From contig JAFSKV010000062.1 in assembly GCA_017448795.1 (NCBI GenBank), forward strand, positions 1 through 55,062: a stretch of 55,062 bases of DNA, read 5' to 3'. Below are positions 1 through 8,736 of this stretch, piece by piece. The stretch comes from Synergistaceae bacterium (GTDB lineage Bacteria; Synergistota; Synergistia; Synergistales; Aminobacteriaceae). Within the stretch, counting starts at the first letter, position 1. Every line of letters begins with the position of its first letter. The position numbers were made by a program, and so were the translations under genes. The notes beneath the pieces were generated by a model. That model was not told where the DNA came from, ran no database searches, and worked only from the letters and a program-made list of their open reading frames with translations.

Positions 1-32
1 ATCACCAAAAATTTATCAGGGAGTGATTCATT

Positions 33-2690
33 ATGCCCTCAGAAAAGTTTGTTTACAGCCTCAAGGAAGGAGACGGCTCCAACCGCCTGCTTCTCGGAGG
101 CAAAGGCGCGAATCTCTGCGCAATGGCACAGCTCGGCCTCCCCATCCCTCCCGGCTTCGTCATCACAACCGAAGTCTGCCGCAAGTACATGCAGAACCCC
201 GCCATCATGGACGAAATCTGGGACGACGTGAAAGCCTCAGTAGCCCGCCTCGAAGCTGAGACCGGAAAAGGCTTCAACGACCCCAAGAACCCCCTGCTCG
301 TTTCGGTAAGGTCAGGTGCGCCCATCTCGATGCCCGGAATGATGGAGACAATCCTCAATCTCGGACTAAATGAGGAGACCGTCAAGGGACTCGCCGAGTC
401 TTCAGGCAGCAAGAGATTCGCTTTCGACAGCTACAGAAGGTTCATCCAGATGTTCGGGAGCGTTGTTGACGAGGTGAACTTTGACCTGTTCGAGGCCGCA
501 TTAGCCCGCGCAAGAGCGGCTGAAGGCATCACTGACGCAAAGCAGGACTACAAGATTTCCGCTGAGAATCTCGAAAAGCTCATCGTTGAGTACAAGGAAA
601 TCTACAAGAAGGCAACAGGAAGCGATTTCCCGTCAGACCCTTGGGTGCAGCTGCGCCGCGCAATTGAGGCGGTCTTCAAGAGCTGGAACATCCCCCGCGC
701 TATCACTTACCGCAAAATCAACAAGATAGACGACTCGCTCGGTACTGCCGTCAACGTCATCACAATGGCATTCGGCAACTTGGGCAATGACTGCGGAACA
801 GGCGTTTGCTTCACCCGCAACCCGTCAACAGGCGAGAACAAACTTTACGGCGAGTTCCTCATCAACGCCCAGGGCGAGGATGTCGTTGCAGGTATCAGGA
901 CTCCCATGCCGATAGCACAGCTTCAGCAGGAGATGCCCGAAATCTACAAGCAGCTCTGCGAGATCACCAGCAACCTTGAGAAGAACTACCGCGACATGCA
1001 GGACGTTGAGTTCACGATTGAGCGCGGAAAACTCTTCATCCTCCAGACACGCGCAGGAAAGAGAACAGCTACTGCCGCCGTCAAAGTAGCCGTTGACATG
1101 GTAAACGAGGGACTCATCGACACCAAGACCGCAGTAACCCGCGTAAGCCCGGACCAGGTAGAGATGCTCCTTCACCGCCAGATCGACAAGTCCGCGAAAC
1201 TTGACGTAATCACGAAGGGACTCCCCGCCTCGCCCGGAGCAGGAGCGGGAATGCTCGTGTTCAGTGCGGACGAGGCCGAAGAATGGGCGCGCCAGGGAAA
1301 GCCGACGATTCTCGCAAGACCCAAGACAAGTCCCGATGACATTCACGGACTTTTCGCGTCCCAGGGTGTCGTAACTTCAGAAGGCGGAATGACCTCTCAC
1401 GCTGCCGTCGTTGCTCGTGGAATGGGCAAGCCCGCTGTCTGCGGTTGTGGAGAAGCTGTAATCGACCTCGACAAAGAGACTATCACCGTCGGAAGCAGAG
1501 TCTTCAAGAAGGGCGACTGGGTTACGGTTGACGGCACGACGGGCAACTTCCTTGCTGGCGAAGCGAAGATGGTTGACGCGACGTTCACGGAGGACTTCAA
1601 GAAGATTCTTGCGTGGGCTGACGAGAACGCGAAGTTACAGGTGTGGACGAACGCAGACACCCCCGAAGACACACAGAGGGCCCGCGATTTCGGAGCGAAG
1701 GGAGTCGGCCTGTGCAGGACTGAACACATGTTCATGGGTGTTGACCGCCTGCCAGTAATGCAGACCCTCATTGTCGCGCTTGGTGAGGCCGGAGAGGAAG
1801 GCAAGAAGGCACGTGCTGAGGCACTCGCGAAGTTGAAGGTCATGCAGAAGGAGGACTTCATCGGAATCTTCAGGGCTATGGACGGGCTTCCCGCAATCAT
1901 CAGGCTGTTAGACCCGCCGCTTCATGAGTTCCTCCCGAAAGAACCCAACGTGCTTGAAGCCCTCAAGACAGCAACGCCGGAAGAGGCCAAGAAGCTCAAC
2001 AACATTCTCGAGAAGATTCACCAGCTTCACGAGGAGAACCCGATGCTCGGCTTCAGGGGATGCAGGCTCGGAATGATCTACCCCGAAATCTACGAGATGC
2101 AGATGAACGCAATCTTTGAGGCGGTCGTCGAGCTCACGAAGCAGGGCGTAACCGTCAAGCCGGAAGTCATGATACCCATCGTAGGCACGAAGGCGGAAAT
2201 GAAGTTCTTCCGTGAGATGGCTGACAGGATAGCGGCTGAGGTGAAGAAGGCAAGCGGCGTTGATTTCGGCTACCTTGTCGGGACGATGATTGAGCTTCCG
2301 AGAGCGGCACTTGTCGCTGACCAGCTGGCGGAATACGCGCAGTTCTTCTCATGCGGGACGAACGACCTCACTCAGACGACACTCGGCTACTCACGCGACG
2401 ACGCGGAAAACAAGTTCCTCTTCCAGTACGTCGAGAAGGGAGTCTTCAAGGAGAATCCTTTCGCCGTCCTCGACAGGGAAGGACCCGGCCAGCTCGTGAA
2501 GATGGCTGTCGAGAAGGGGCGTTCAGTCAACCCCGGAATGTCGGTAGGAATCTGCGGCGAACACGGCGGCAACCCGGAAAGCATCGCGTTCTGCCACAGC
2601 GTGGGACTGACCTACGTGTCATGCTCACCGTTCAGAGTCCCCGTAGCAAGAATCGCGGCGGCTCATGCGGCACTCGGTGTGCTGAAGTAG
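33..2690 (+). CDS. ppdK: Pyruvate, phosphate dikinase
   Basis: Interconverts pyruvate, ATP and phosphate with PEP, AMP and pyrophosphate in the cytoplasm; in anaerobes it often runs toward pyruvate and ATP in glycolysis. The 885 residues match the usual full length. Visible in order: an N-terminal ATP-grasp part beginning with LLGGKGANL (about 1-340), a swivelling phosphohistidine domain with GGMTSHAAVVARG, whose catalytic histidine is His456, and a PEP/pyruvate-binding barrel (about 520-885) with SCGTNDLTQTTLGY and the catalytic cysteine Cys841 in GICGEHGG. All key residues are present. The ATG is preceded by an AGGGAGTGA ribosome-binding site. It is monocistronic here: a strong terminator follows at once and the next gene is convergent. 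Identification is very secure; the direction of flux is inference. Confidence 0.97.
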   Translation: MPSEKFVYSLKEGDGSNRLLLGGKGANLCAMAQLGLPIPPGFVITTEVCRKYMQNPAIMDEIWDDVKASVARLEAETGKGFNDPKNPLLVSVRSGAPISMPGMMETILNLGLNEETVKGLAESSGSKRFAFDSYRRFIQMFGSVVDEVNFDLFEAALARARAAEGITDAKQDYKISAENLEKLIVEYKEIYKKATGSDFPSDPWVQLRRAIEAVFKSWNIPRAITYRKINKIDDSLGTAVNVITMAFGNLGNDCGTGVCFTRNPSTGENKLYGEFLINAQGEDVVAGIRTPMPIAQLQQEMPEIYKQLCEITSNLEKNYRDMQDVEFTIERGKLFILQTRAGKRTATAAVKVAVDMVNEGLIDTKTAVTRVSPDQVEMLLHRQIDKSAKLDVITKGLPASPGAGAGMLVFSADEAEEWARQGKPTILARPKTSPDDIHGLFASQGVVTSEGGMTSHAAVVARGMGKPAVCGCGEAVIDLDKETITVGSRVFKKGDWVTVDGTTGNFLAGEAKMVDATFTEDFKKILAWADENAKLQVWTNADTPEDTQRARDFGAKGVGLCRTEHMFMGVDRLPVMQTLIVALGEAGEEGKKARAEALAKLKVMQKEDFIGIFRAMDGLPAIIRLLDPPLHEFLPKEPNVLEALKTATPEEAKKLNNILEKIHQLHEENPMLGFRGCRLGMIYPEIYEMQMNAIFEAVVELTKQGVTVKPEVMIPIVGTKAEMKFFREMADRIAAEVKKASGVDFGYLVGTMIELPRAALVADQLAEYAQFFSCGTNDLTQTTLGYSRDDAENKFLFQYVEKGVFKENPFAVLDREGPGQLVKMAVEKGRSVNPGMSVGICGEHGGNPESIAFCHSVGLTYVSCSPFRVPVARIAAAHAALGVLK

Positions 2691-2718
2691 CAGTAACGGA
2701 CAAGAAGGCAAAAAATTA

Positions 2719-2751
2719 TCCCCCTTGGTCGTCATGGCCAGGGGGGATTTT
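2719..2751 (+). terminator. Intrinsic terminator of ppdK
   Basis: A run of C, a TGG arm, a short loop containing GTCGTCAT, then CCAGGGGGGA and a T-rich tail form a G+C-rich hairpin 30 nt after the ppdK stop. The loop and arm sequence closely resembles the terminator after the alpha-2-macroglobulin gene at 22447-22479. Confidence 0.8.
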
Positions 2752-2766
2752 GCTATAGCGTGAGAG

Positions 2767-5700
2767 CTAGTTTCTTGTCGCGAGAATCTGAGGCTTGTAG
2801 ACTGTTCCGGGGTTGAGCCAGATCGATATTGTGATAAGCCTGCTCTCCGGGACAGTGAATATCTCTTCTCCCGTCTCGTCGTAGAACTCCGCTATCTCGT
2901 CGTCGTCCGACGGGTTATCGCTCCCGGCCATGTAGATCAGTTTCCAGCCTTCAGGCGCGTCATCATTAAGTGCGATTCCGAACTCATACATGCCCGCTTC
3001 ATCAGCCGAAATCACACCAAGCTCACCGACAATAATATACCCTCCTGCCTCAGTTAATGCCTCATTTTCAGGAGGGACACGGCGCGTTTCTTGTCCGGTT
3101 TCAGGGGATGAAGAAGCCTCTTTGCTGTCATCCGGCGCGCTGAATACCGGAAGCCTTGTGTCTGAGGCGGCTTTCACCTTGAGCTTCAGAGTCTTTGGCT
3201 TTTTCCCGACTATGTTTTCCGCTGTAACTCTGACGCTGTAAATTTTGGCAGCGGCGTTTGTCGTGCCTGAAATTGTCCCTGTCGTCCCGTCAATATCAAG
3301 CCCCGACGGAAGCCCCGTTGCTGTCCAAGTTATAGGCGTACTTCCTGTTGCTTGAAGCGTGAAACTGTAGGATGCTCCCTGCGTCGCGTCATCAAGCACT
3401 GTGGTCGTTACTGTCGGCTGTTTGCCTTTGACGGTGAAGGTAATCTTCTTTGACTTCCTGCCCGCCGAATTTTCCGCCGTTACCGTGAACTTGAAGACAC
3501 CTTTCTTGCCGTATGAAGTCGGGATGCCTGAAATTATCCCCGTCCCAATGTCGAACGTGAGTCCTTCAGGGAGATCACCCTCAATGCTCCACGCTATAGG
3601 CTCTGTGCCTTTCACCTTGAGTCCTGAGCTGTAGGGTTGGTTGAGGTCAGCCTTCGCGAAACTTCCTGACAATGTCGGGGCTACACCCTTGACGTTGAGC
3701 TTGAGTGTCTTCGCGCTTGTCCCCGCGTCATTTTCCGCTGTTACAGTAACGCTGAATGTCCCTGATACTGACGGCTTGCCCGAAATTCTCCCGGTCTTGG
3801 CGTTGATGGTTAGACCGTTGGGGAGTCCTTCTGCTGACCACCTGAAGGGCTTTGTGCCTGTTCTTGTCCTAATGGTGAAGCTGTAAGCCTTGCCTGTTGT
3901 TGCGTCCTTGAGGCTTGCTGTTGAGATTTCCGGCGCAACGAATGAGCTTAGTGTGAGGTCAGCTGTGTCAGAACCCGCTGAATTTTCCGCCTTGACCGTG
4001 AATTTGCCCGTCAGCTTCTTTTCTGCCGTTCCCGTGAGAAGTCCGGACGCACTGAGGCTGAAGCCTGCCGGGAGTTTTCCCTTCGAGACCGACCAAGTTA
4101 TAGGCGATGTCCCGGAAGCTATGAGCTGAACGCGGTATTGCACTCCTGCGCGCACGGCATTGAGCTTCCTTGTGAGAATTGAGGGAAGTGTTGCGCCGCT
4201 TTCCAGGGGGTTATCTACGTGGTAGCTGACTATCTCTGTCGCGTCATCATGCATGAAGTTCACGAGTTTGGGACAGCCGCCGGTGTTGAGCCGGGCAATA
4301 TTGTTGTTCGTGCAGTTAAGGCCTATGAGTTCGCCGCAGTTGTCTATGTTGAGCCAGACGAGATTATTCTTGCTGCAGTCTATGCTGACAAGCTGGCCGT
4401 TTGCGCTGAGGTCAAGAACTGTCATACCGTTTCCGTAACAGTAAAGCTCAGCAAGCTCCGTATTTGCTGACAAGTCAAGGGCTGTGAGGCTGTTCCCGGA
4501 ACATGAGAACAGTTTAAGCCTCGGGTTGTTGCTCACGTCAACAGCAGCAAGCCCCGTAGCATCACAGTGAAGCTCCTCAAGCTCCGTGTTGTGTGAGACA
4601 TCGAGGGCGGCAATCTTAGTGTTATGGCAGTAGAGAGTCCTTAGTTTCGGGTTCTGCGAGACATCGAGAGCCGTCAAAGGGTTGGAGTTGGCTTCGAGTT
4701 CTTCGAGCGCCGGGTTGTGAGTAACGTCGAGGGCGGAAATATTGTTCTTGTCGCACCCCAATATAGACAGTCCCGGCATCATAGAGACATCGAGGGCGTT
4801 AATGTCATTTGACGAGCACCAAAGCTCCGTGAGGTTCGTGAACTGGCTCAAGTCTATAGTCCCGGAAGTGATGAAGTGCGCGTAGCTGAAGCCGAGTCCC
4901 TCAAGTGCCGTGCATCCGTCAAAGTTGAGCGAGGAGAAATCGTTGTAGCTTGCCCATAAGTATTTGAGGCTCTTGCGGTTGCTAACATCGAGGGTACGTA
5001 TCTTGTTGTTGCGGCAGTTGAGCGTCTCAAGAGCATAGCACCCGTCAATGTTGAGGCTTGTTATCTGGCCGTTGTACCTGCATGTCAGTACTCTTAGATT
5101 CTTGCGCCCCGACAGGTCAAGCCCGCCGATAATCTGGTTGTACTGAACGCTCACGTATTCAAGCTCCATACATCCGCTGAGGTTGACGGCTATCAGCTGG
5201 TTGTTCCTTGCTTCGAGGTGGTGAAGGCCGGGATTGTTGCTGAGGTCTAAGGCCTTAAGGTTGTTGTAGCCGCAGTGAAGGCTTTCGAGGTAGGGGCAGC
5301 TGGCGACGTTCAGGGACGGCAGCGAGTTGTTCCCGCATTCCAGCCGGCGGAGTTCGGGGCAGTTGCTGACATCTAGCGCGTCAAGCTGGCATTCTTGGCA
5401 CCACAAGCCTTGAAGTCTGCTGCAGCTGCTGAGGTCTAGGGCGGTGATTGGGTTTCCTGCAACATTGAGCTGTTCGAGGAGCGGGCTTCCTGATATGTCG
5501 AGGGCTGATATTCTGTTGCCCCAGCATTCGAGAACTACGAGGCCGGGCTTGTCGGTTACGTCCAAGACATCGATTCTCTTCTCCCAGTCGTCCGCGTAAG
5601 TCTCGGCGCATATAAGCTCCCTGAGATTGGGATTGCTGCTGACGTTAAGGGATGAGATTCTGTTCTGAGAGCAGGCCAGTATTTCAAGCGCGGGATTCTT

Positions 5701-8583
5701 GGACACGTCAATATCTGTGATGAGGTTTCCGCAGACGTGCAGTTCCCGGAGATTAGCCAGCTTGCTTGTGTCTACGGCTGTAATTTTGCTCCAGTTAATA
5801 TTCAGCACTTCAAGTTTCGGATTGTTGGAGATGTCAAAGGCAGTGAAATTATTTCCCCAAGCCCAGACGTAAGCCATCTCAGGATTCGCGCTGATGTCAA
5901 GAGCCTCCATGCCGTTGCCCGCGCAGTTGATGCCTGTGAGATTCGGATTGTGGGACAAATCGAGGGCAACAGTCCCGTTCTTCTCACAGCCCAGCCATTC
6001 AAGCAATGGATTGTTGCTCAGGTCGATAGCAGTAATCTTGTTGCCGTCAATCTTTGAGATGTCATCTTCATCATCGACATAGTTCGGGAAATCGAGGTTC
6101 TTCAGCAGCGGGTTATGACTCACATCTAGGGCGGTGAGTCTGTTGAGCTGGCAGCCGAGATTCTCAAGCAAAGGATTCTGACTCAGGTCTATTGCTGAAA
6201 CCCGGTTGTAGTTGAAGGAAAGCGACTGAAGTTTAGCGTTTGCAGTAACGTCTAATTCAGTGAGGTTATTCCCGTCGCAGTTGAGGGCGGAAAGCTGAGG
6301 GTTGTTGCTCACGTCCAAGACAGAGAGTCCCAAGCCGCTGCATGACAGTGTTTCAAGCGCAGGATTATCACGGACATCAAGGGCAGGCATAGGATTTCCT
6401 GATACGTCAAGCTCCCTTAGTTCGTCGTTCTCGTGGAGGTCGAGGGCGGCAATCTGGTTGTTCTCAACGAAGAGCTGTGCGAGGTGCGGATTGTTCGCGA
6501 GATTGAGGCCTGTTATCTTGTTGTTACCGTCCCTCTTGAAGTCAACGCCGCTTACGTTTCGGAGGCACAGATATTCCAGAACGTCATTCTTGCTGACATC
6601 GACTGTGGAAAGCTCGTTGTCCTGAAGGTCGAGGAAGCGCAGGTTTCCGTTCTGTGTTACGTCAATGGCGGTGAGGAGATTCCCGCAGAGGTAGACGTTT
6701 TCGAGGGCGGGATTCTTGGTGAGGTCTATTGCTGTGAGCGAGGGCTGTGTGTAAGTTTCATCAGCGAAATTCTCGCCGCACTCAAGACGGATGAGTCCCG
6801 GATTGTGCGTAACGTCAAGGGCTGTTACCGGGTTGTTGTCGAGGTCAAGTGTCTCCAAGACTTCGAGTTTGCTCACGTCGACAGCCGGAATGTGGTTATT
6901 CTCGCACACAAGCTCGCGGATGTCGGGATTCTTGCTGACATCGAGAGCCTGGAGCTGGTTGCTGTCGCAGTAGAGCGTTTCGAGTTCCGTGCAGTGGGAG
7001 ATATCGAGGGTCTGGAGTTGGTTTCCTCCGCAATGAAGCTCACGGAGGCTTGCTTGCGCGCTCAGGTCTAGGGCGGTGAGCTGATTCCATGCGACGTTGA
7101 GATGTTCCAGGAGAGGACAGCCGGAAATGTCGAGGGCGGTTATCCTGTTATCCCAGCAATAAAGCTCGCGGAGGCTTCCCAGTGTACTCAGGTCAAGAGC
7201 CGTGTAGTTGTTCCCCCCGCAGTCTACGTACTCAATCAGCGGATTGTGTGAAAGGTCAAGAGCGTCCATGTTATTGGCCATGCAGTTGATGCCCGTAAGA
7301 AGGGGGGTGCTGCTGAGGTCGACTGTGCGTATCCTGTTGCCTTCAAGTTCGCGGTAATCCCCTTCGCCGTCCCCGTAGATGTTCCCGAAGTACAGCCCGG
7401 TCAGCTTCGTGTTCGCTGAGATGTCGAGGGCGGTCAGGCGGTTGTTGAAGCACTCAAGCGCGTCGAGCTCCGGGTTGTCCGCCAAGTTGAGGGAGGCAAT
7501 GAGGTTGTATGAGCATGACAGGCGGTTGAGCTTCGGGTTGTGGCTGACATCAAGGGCAGTGAGAAGGTTGTTCCCGCAATTCACCACCTCAAGCAGCGGG
7601 TTGTGGCTCAGGTCCAGGTTTCGGATTGAGTTGGCCATGCAGTCAAGTGTTATGAGATTGGGCAGCATACTGAGATCTATATCCGTAATCTTATTCCCCC
7701 ACGAGAAACGAAGCTCAGTCAAGGCCGTGTTATGACTCACATCGAGGGCGGTAAGCTGGTTTGTCCCGCATTCAAGAAATTCCAGCTTGGTGTTGTTCGC
7801 AACGTTGAGGCTCGTAAGCTGGCTCAGTCCCACGTCCAGATAACGGAGATTAACATTCGCGCTGACATCAACTGCCGCCATTGGGTTATGGCCGCAGTTC
7901 AGGGTCTCAAGGCCTGTGTTCTTGGACACGTCAACAGCGGCAAGCTGGTTCCCCCAGCAGTAAAGCTCCTGAAGCTCCGTGTGAATGCTGACATCAAGAG
8001 CAGTGAGGTTGTTCCCCCCGCAGTCAATGTACGTCAGCAGCGGATTGTGCGAGATGTCGAGGGCATCTATTTCGTTGACGGCACAGCTGAGTATCTTGAG
8101 GTTTGGATTGCTGCTCAGGTTGATTGTCCTGACCCTGTTGCCCTCGCGGTCGCGGTAATGGACATCCGAGTCATCATCGTAGAAGTTCGAGACCCAGAGG
8201 CCTTCAAGCTGCGTGTTCGCTGAGACATCAAGCCCGGTCAGCAGATTGTTGTCGAGGTTCAGGTAGTGAAGGCTGGTGTTCCTGCTCACGTCAATTTCGC
8301 GTATACTGTTGTGGTCGCACGCAAGATTTCCGAGTGCCGTGAAGTGCTCAATGCCCTTCAAGCTCTCAATGCCGAGCCCTCCAGCGATGATTTCACCGAT
8401 GCCCGCAATCTCAGCGTCAGTGATAACCCCGTCGCCGTCCGGGTCAAACGCGGCGGATATGTAGCTCCTGAACGCCTCATCCGGGAAATTCGAGCTGTTG
8501 ACCGCCACGTCAGCAAAACCGGGCGGAGCTGTGAGAATCATAACCATCACCGCAGAAACGAACGGCACAAATAATCGTCTCAT
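2767..8583 (-). CDS. Giant secreted cysteine-ladder leucine-rich-repeat protein with Ig-like domains
   Basis: A 1938-residue predicted exported protein of unknown ligand. It begins with a clear signal peptide (RRLFVPFVSAVMVMILT, probable cut after GFA), then an EF-hand/dockerin-like loop DPDGDGVITDAEI (about residues 45-60). About 65 leucine-rich repeats of ~21 residues with consensus LxALDVSxNPxLxxLxCxxN follow (about 75-1445). The regularly placed Cys is the hallmark of internalin-J-type LRRs, where cysteines stack as a ladder. Four putative Ig/cadherin-like modules of the He_PIG type follow (about 1460-1800, recurring TAENxAG and GLPxGL), then a Ser/Glu-rich linker and a C-terminal domain of ~110 residues I do not recognise. 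No LPXTG or transmembrane anchor is seen. The start at 8583 is chosen over an upstream in-frame ATG because AAGGAGG lies just before it and the signal peptide starts there. Binding or adhesion is inferred from the fold. Confidence 0.9.
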   Translation of the reverse strand: MRRLFVPFVSAVMVMILTAPPGFADVAVNSSNFPDEAFRSYISAAFDPDGDGVITDAEIAGIGEIIAGGLGIESLKGIEHFTALGNLACDHNSIREIDVSRNTSLHYLNLDNNLLTGLDVSANTQLEGLWVSNFYDDDSDVHYRDREGNRVRTINLSSNPNLKILSCAVNEIDALDISHNPLLTYIDCGGNNLTALDVSIHTELQELYCWGNQLAAVDVSKNTGLETLNCGHNPMAAVDVSANVNLRYLDVGLSQLTSLNVANNTKLEFLECGTNQLTALDVSHNTALTELRFSWGNKITDIDLSMLPNLITLDCMANSIRNLDLSHNPLLEVVNCGNNLLTALDVSHNPKLNRLSCSYNLIASLNLADNPELDALECFNNRLTALDISANTKLTGLYFGNIYGDGEGDYRELEGNRIRTVDLSSTPLLTGINCMANNMDALDLSHNPLIEYVDCGGNNYTALDLSTLGSLRELYCWDNRITALDISGCPLLEHLNVAWNQLTALDLSAQASLRELHCGGNQLQTLDISHCTELETLYCDSNQLQALDVSKNPDIRELVCENNHIPAVDVSKLEVLETLDLDNNPVTALDVTHNPGLIRLECGENFADETYTQPSLTAIDLTKNPALENVYLCGNLLTAIDVTQNGNLRFLDLQDNELSTVDVSKNDVLEYLCLRNVSGVDFKRDGNNKITGLNLANNPHLAQLFVENNQIAALDLHENDELRELDVSGNPMPALDVRDNPALETLSCSGLGLSVLDVSNNPQLSALNCDGNNLTELDVTANAKLQSLSFNYNRVSAIDLSQNPLLENLGCQLNRLTALDVSHNPLLKNLDFPNYVDDEDDISKIDGNKITAIDLSNNPLLEWLGCEKNGTVALDLSHNPNLTGINCAGNGMEALDISANPEMAYVWAWGNNFTAFDISNNPKLEVLNINWSKITAVDTSKLANLRELHVCGNLITDIDVSKNPALEILACSQNRISSLNVSSNPNLRELICAETYADDWEKRIDVLDVTDKPGLVVLECWGNRISALDISGSPLLEQLNVAGNPITALDLSSCSRLQGLWCQECQLDALDVSNCPELRRLECGNNSLPSLNVASCPYLESLHCGYNNLKALDLSNNPGLHHLEARNNQLIAVNLSGCMELEYVSVQYNQIIGGLDLSGRKNLRVLTCRYNGQITSLNIDGCYALETLNCRNNKIRTLDVSNRKSLKYLWASYNDFSSLNFDGCTALEGLGFSYAHFITSGTIDLSQFTNLTELWCSSNDINALDVSMMPGLSILGCDKNNISALDVTHNPALEELEANSNPLTALDVSQNPKLRTLYCHNTKIAALDVSHNTELEELHCDATGLAAVDVSNNPRLKLFSCSGNSLTALDLSANTELAELYCYGNGMTVLDLSANGQLVSIDCSKNNLVWLNIDNCGELIGLNCTNNNIARLNTGGCPKLVNFMHDDATEIVSYHVDNPLESGATLPSILTRKLNAVRAGVQYRVQLIASGTSPITWSVSKGKLPAGFSLSASGLLTGTAEKKLTGKFTVKAENSAGSDTADLTLSSFVAPEISTASLKDATTGKAYSFTIRTRTGTKPFRWSAEGLPNGLTINAKTGRISGKPSVSGTFSVTVTAENDAGTSAKTLKLNVKGVAPTLSGSFAKADLNQPYSSGLKVKGTEPIAWSIEGDLPEGLTFDIGTGIISGIPTSYGKKGVFKFTVTAENSAGRKSKKITFTVKGKQPTVTTTVLDDATQGASYSFTLQATGSTPITWTATGLPSGLDIDGTTGTISGTTNAAAKIYSVRVTAENIVGKKPKTLKLKVKAASDTRLPVFSAPDDSKEASSSPETGQETRRVPPENEALTEAGGYIIVGELGVISADEAGMYEFGIALNDDAPEGWKLIYMAGSDNPSDDDEIAEFYDETGEEIFTVPESRLITISIWLNPGTVYKPQILATRN

Positions 8584-8736
8584 GATGAATCCTCCTTGTG
8601 CGTGATAAATTTTCAGGTGTGGAAGCAAGCGTAATATATCACAGAAATTTTCGGGCGGGTTGACTTTATGCCGGTAAAATTTGTGATAAGATTTCCGAAT
8701 TATCCACTCATAACAACAAGGAGGCACAAAATCTTA

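Noticed and set aside
6433-8223. Long plus-strand open frames of 160-210 codons across the LRR gene
   Set aside because: They are the antisense of a highly repetitive coding sequence; the regular codon use leaves the opposite frame open. No ribosome-binding sites or recognisable protein features.
8597-8615. Shared CGTGATAAATTTT string here and at 25554-25566 as a common operator
   Set aside because: Only two copies, in opposite orientation to their genes and without symmetry; probably chance in AT-rich leaders.
8584-8727. Longer N-terminus for the LRR protein, starting at 8727
   Set aside because: The ATG at 8583 has AAGGAGG and begins a standard signal peptide; the extra 48 residues overlap the ileS promoter region and look non-coding.
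8640-8736. T-box or other riboswitch before ileS
   Set aside because: The leader is under 100 bases with no stem I or T-box sequence visible.
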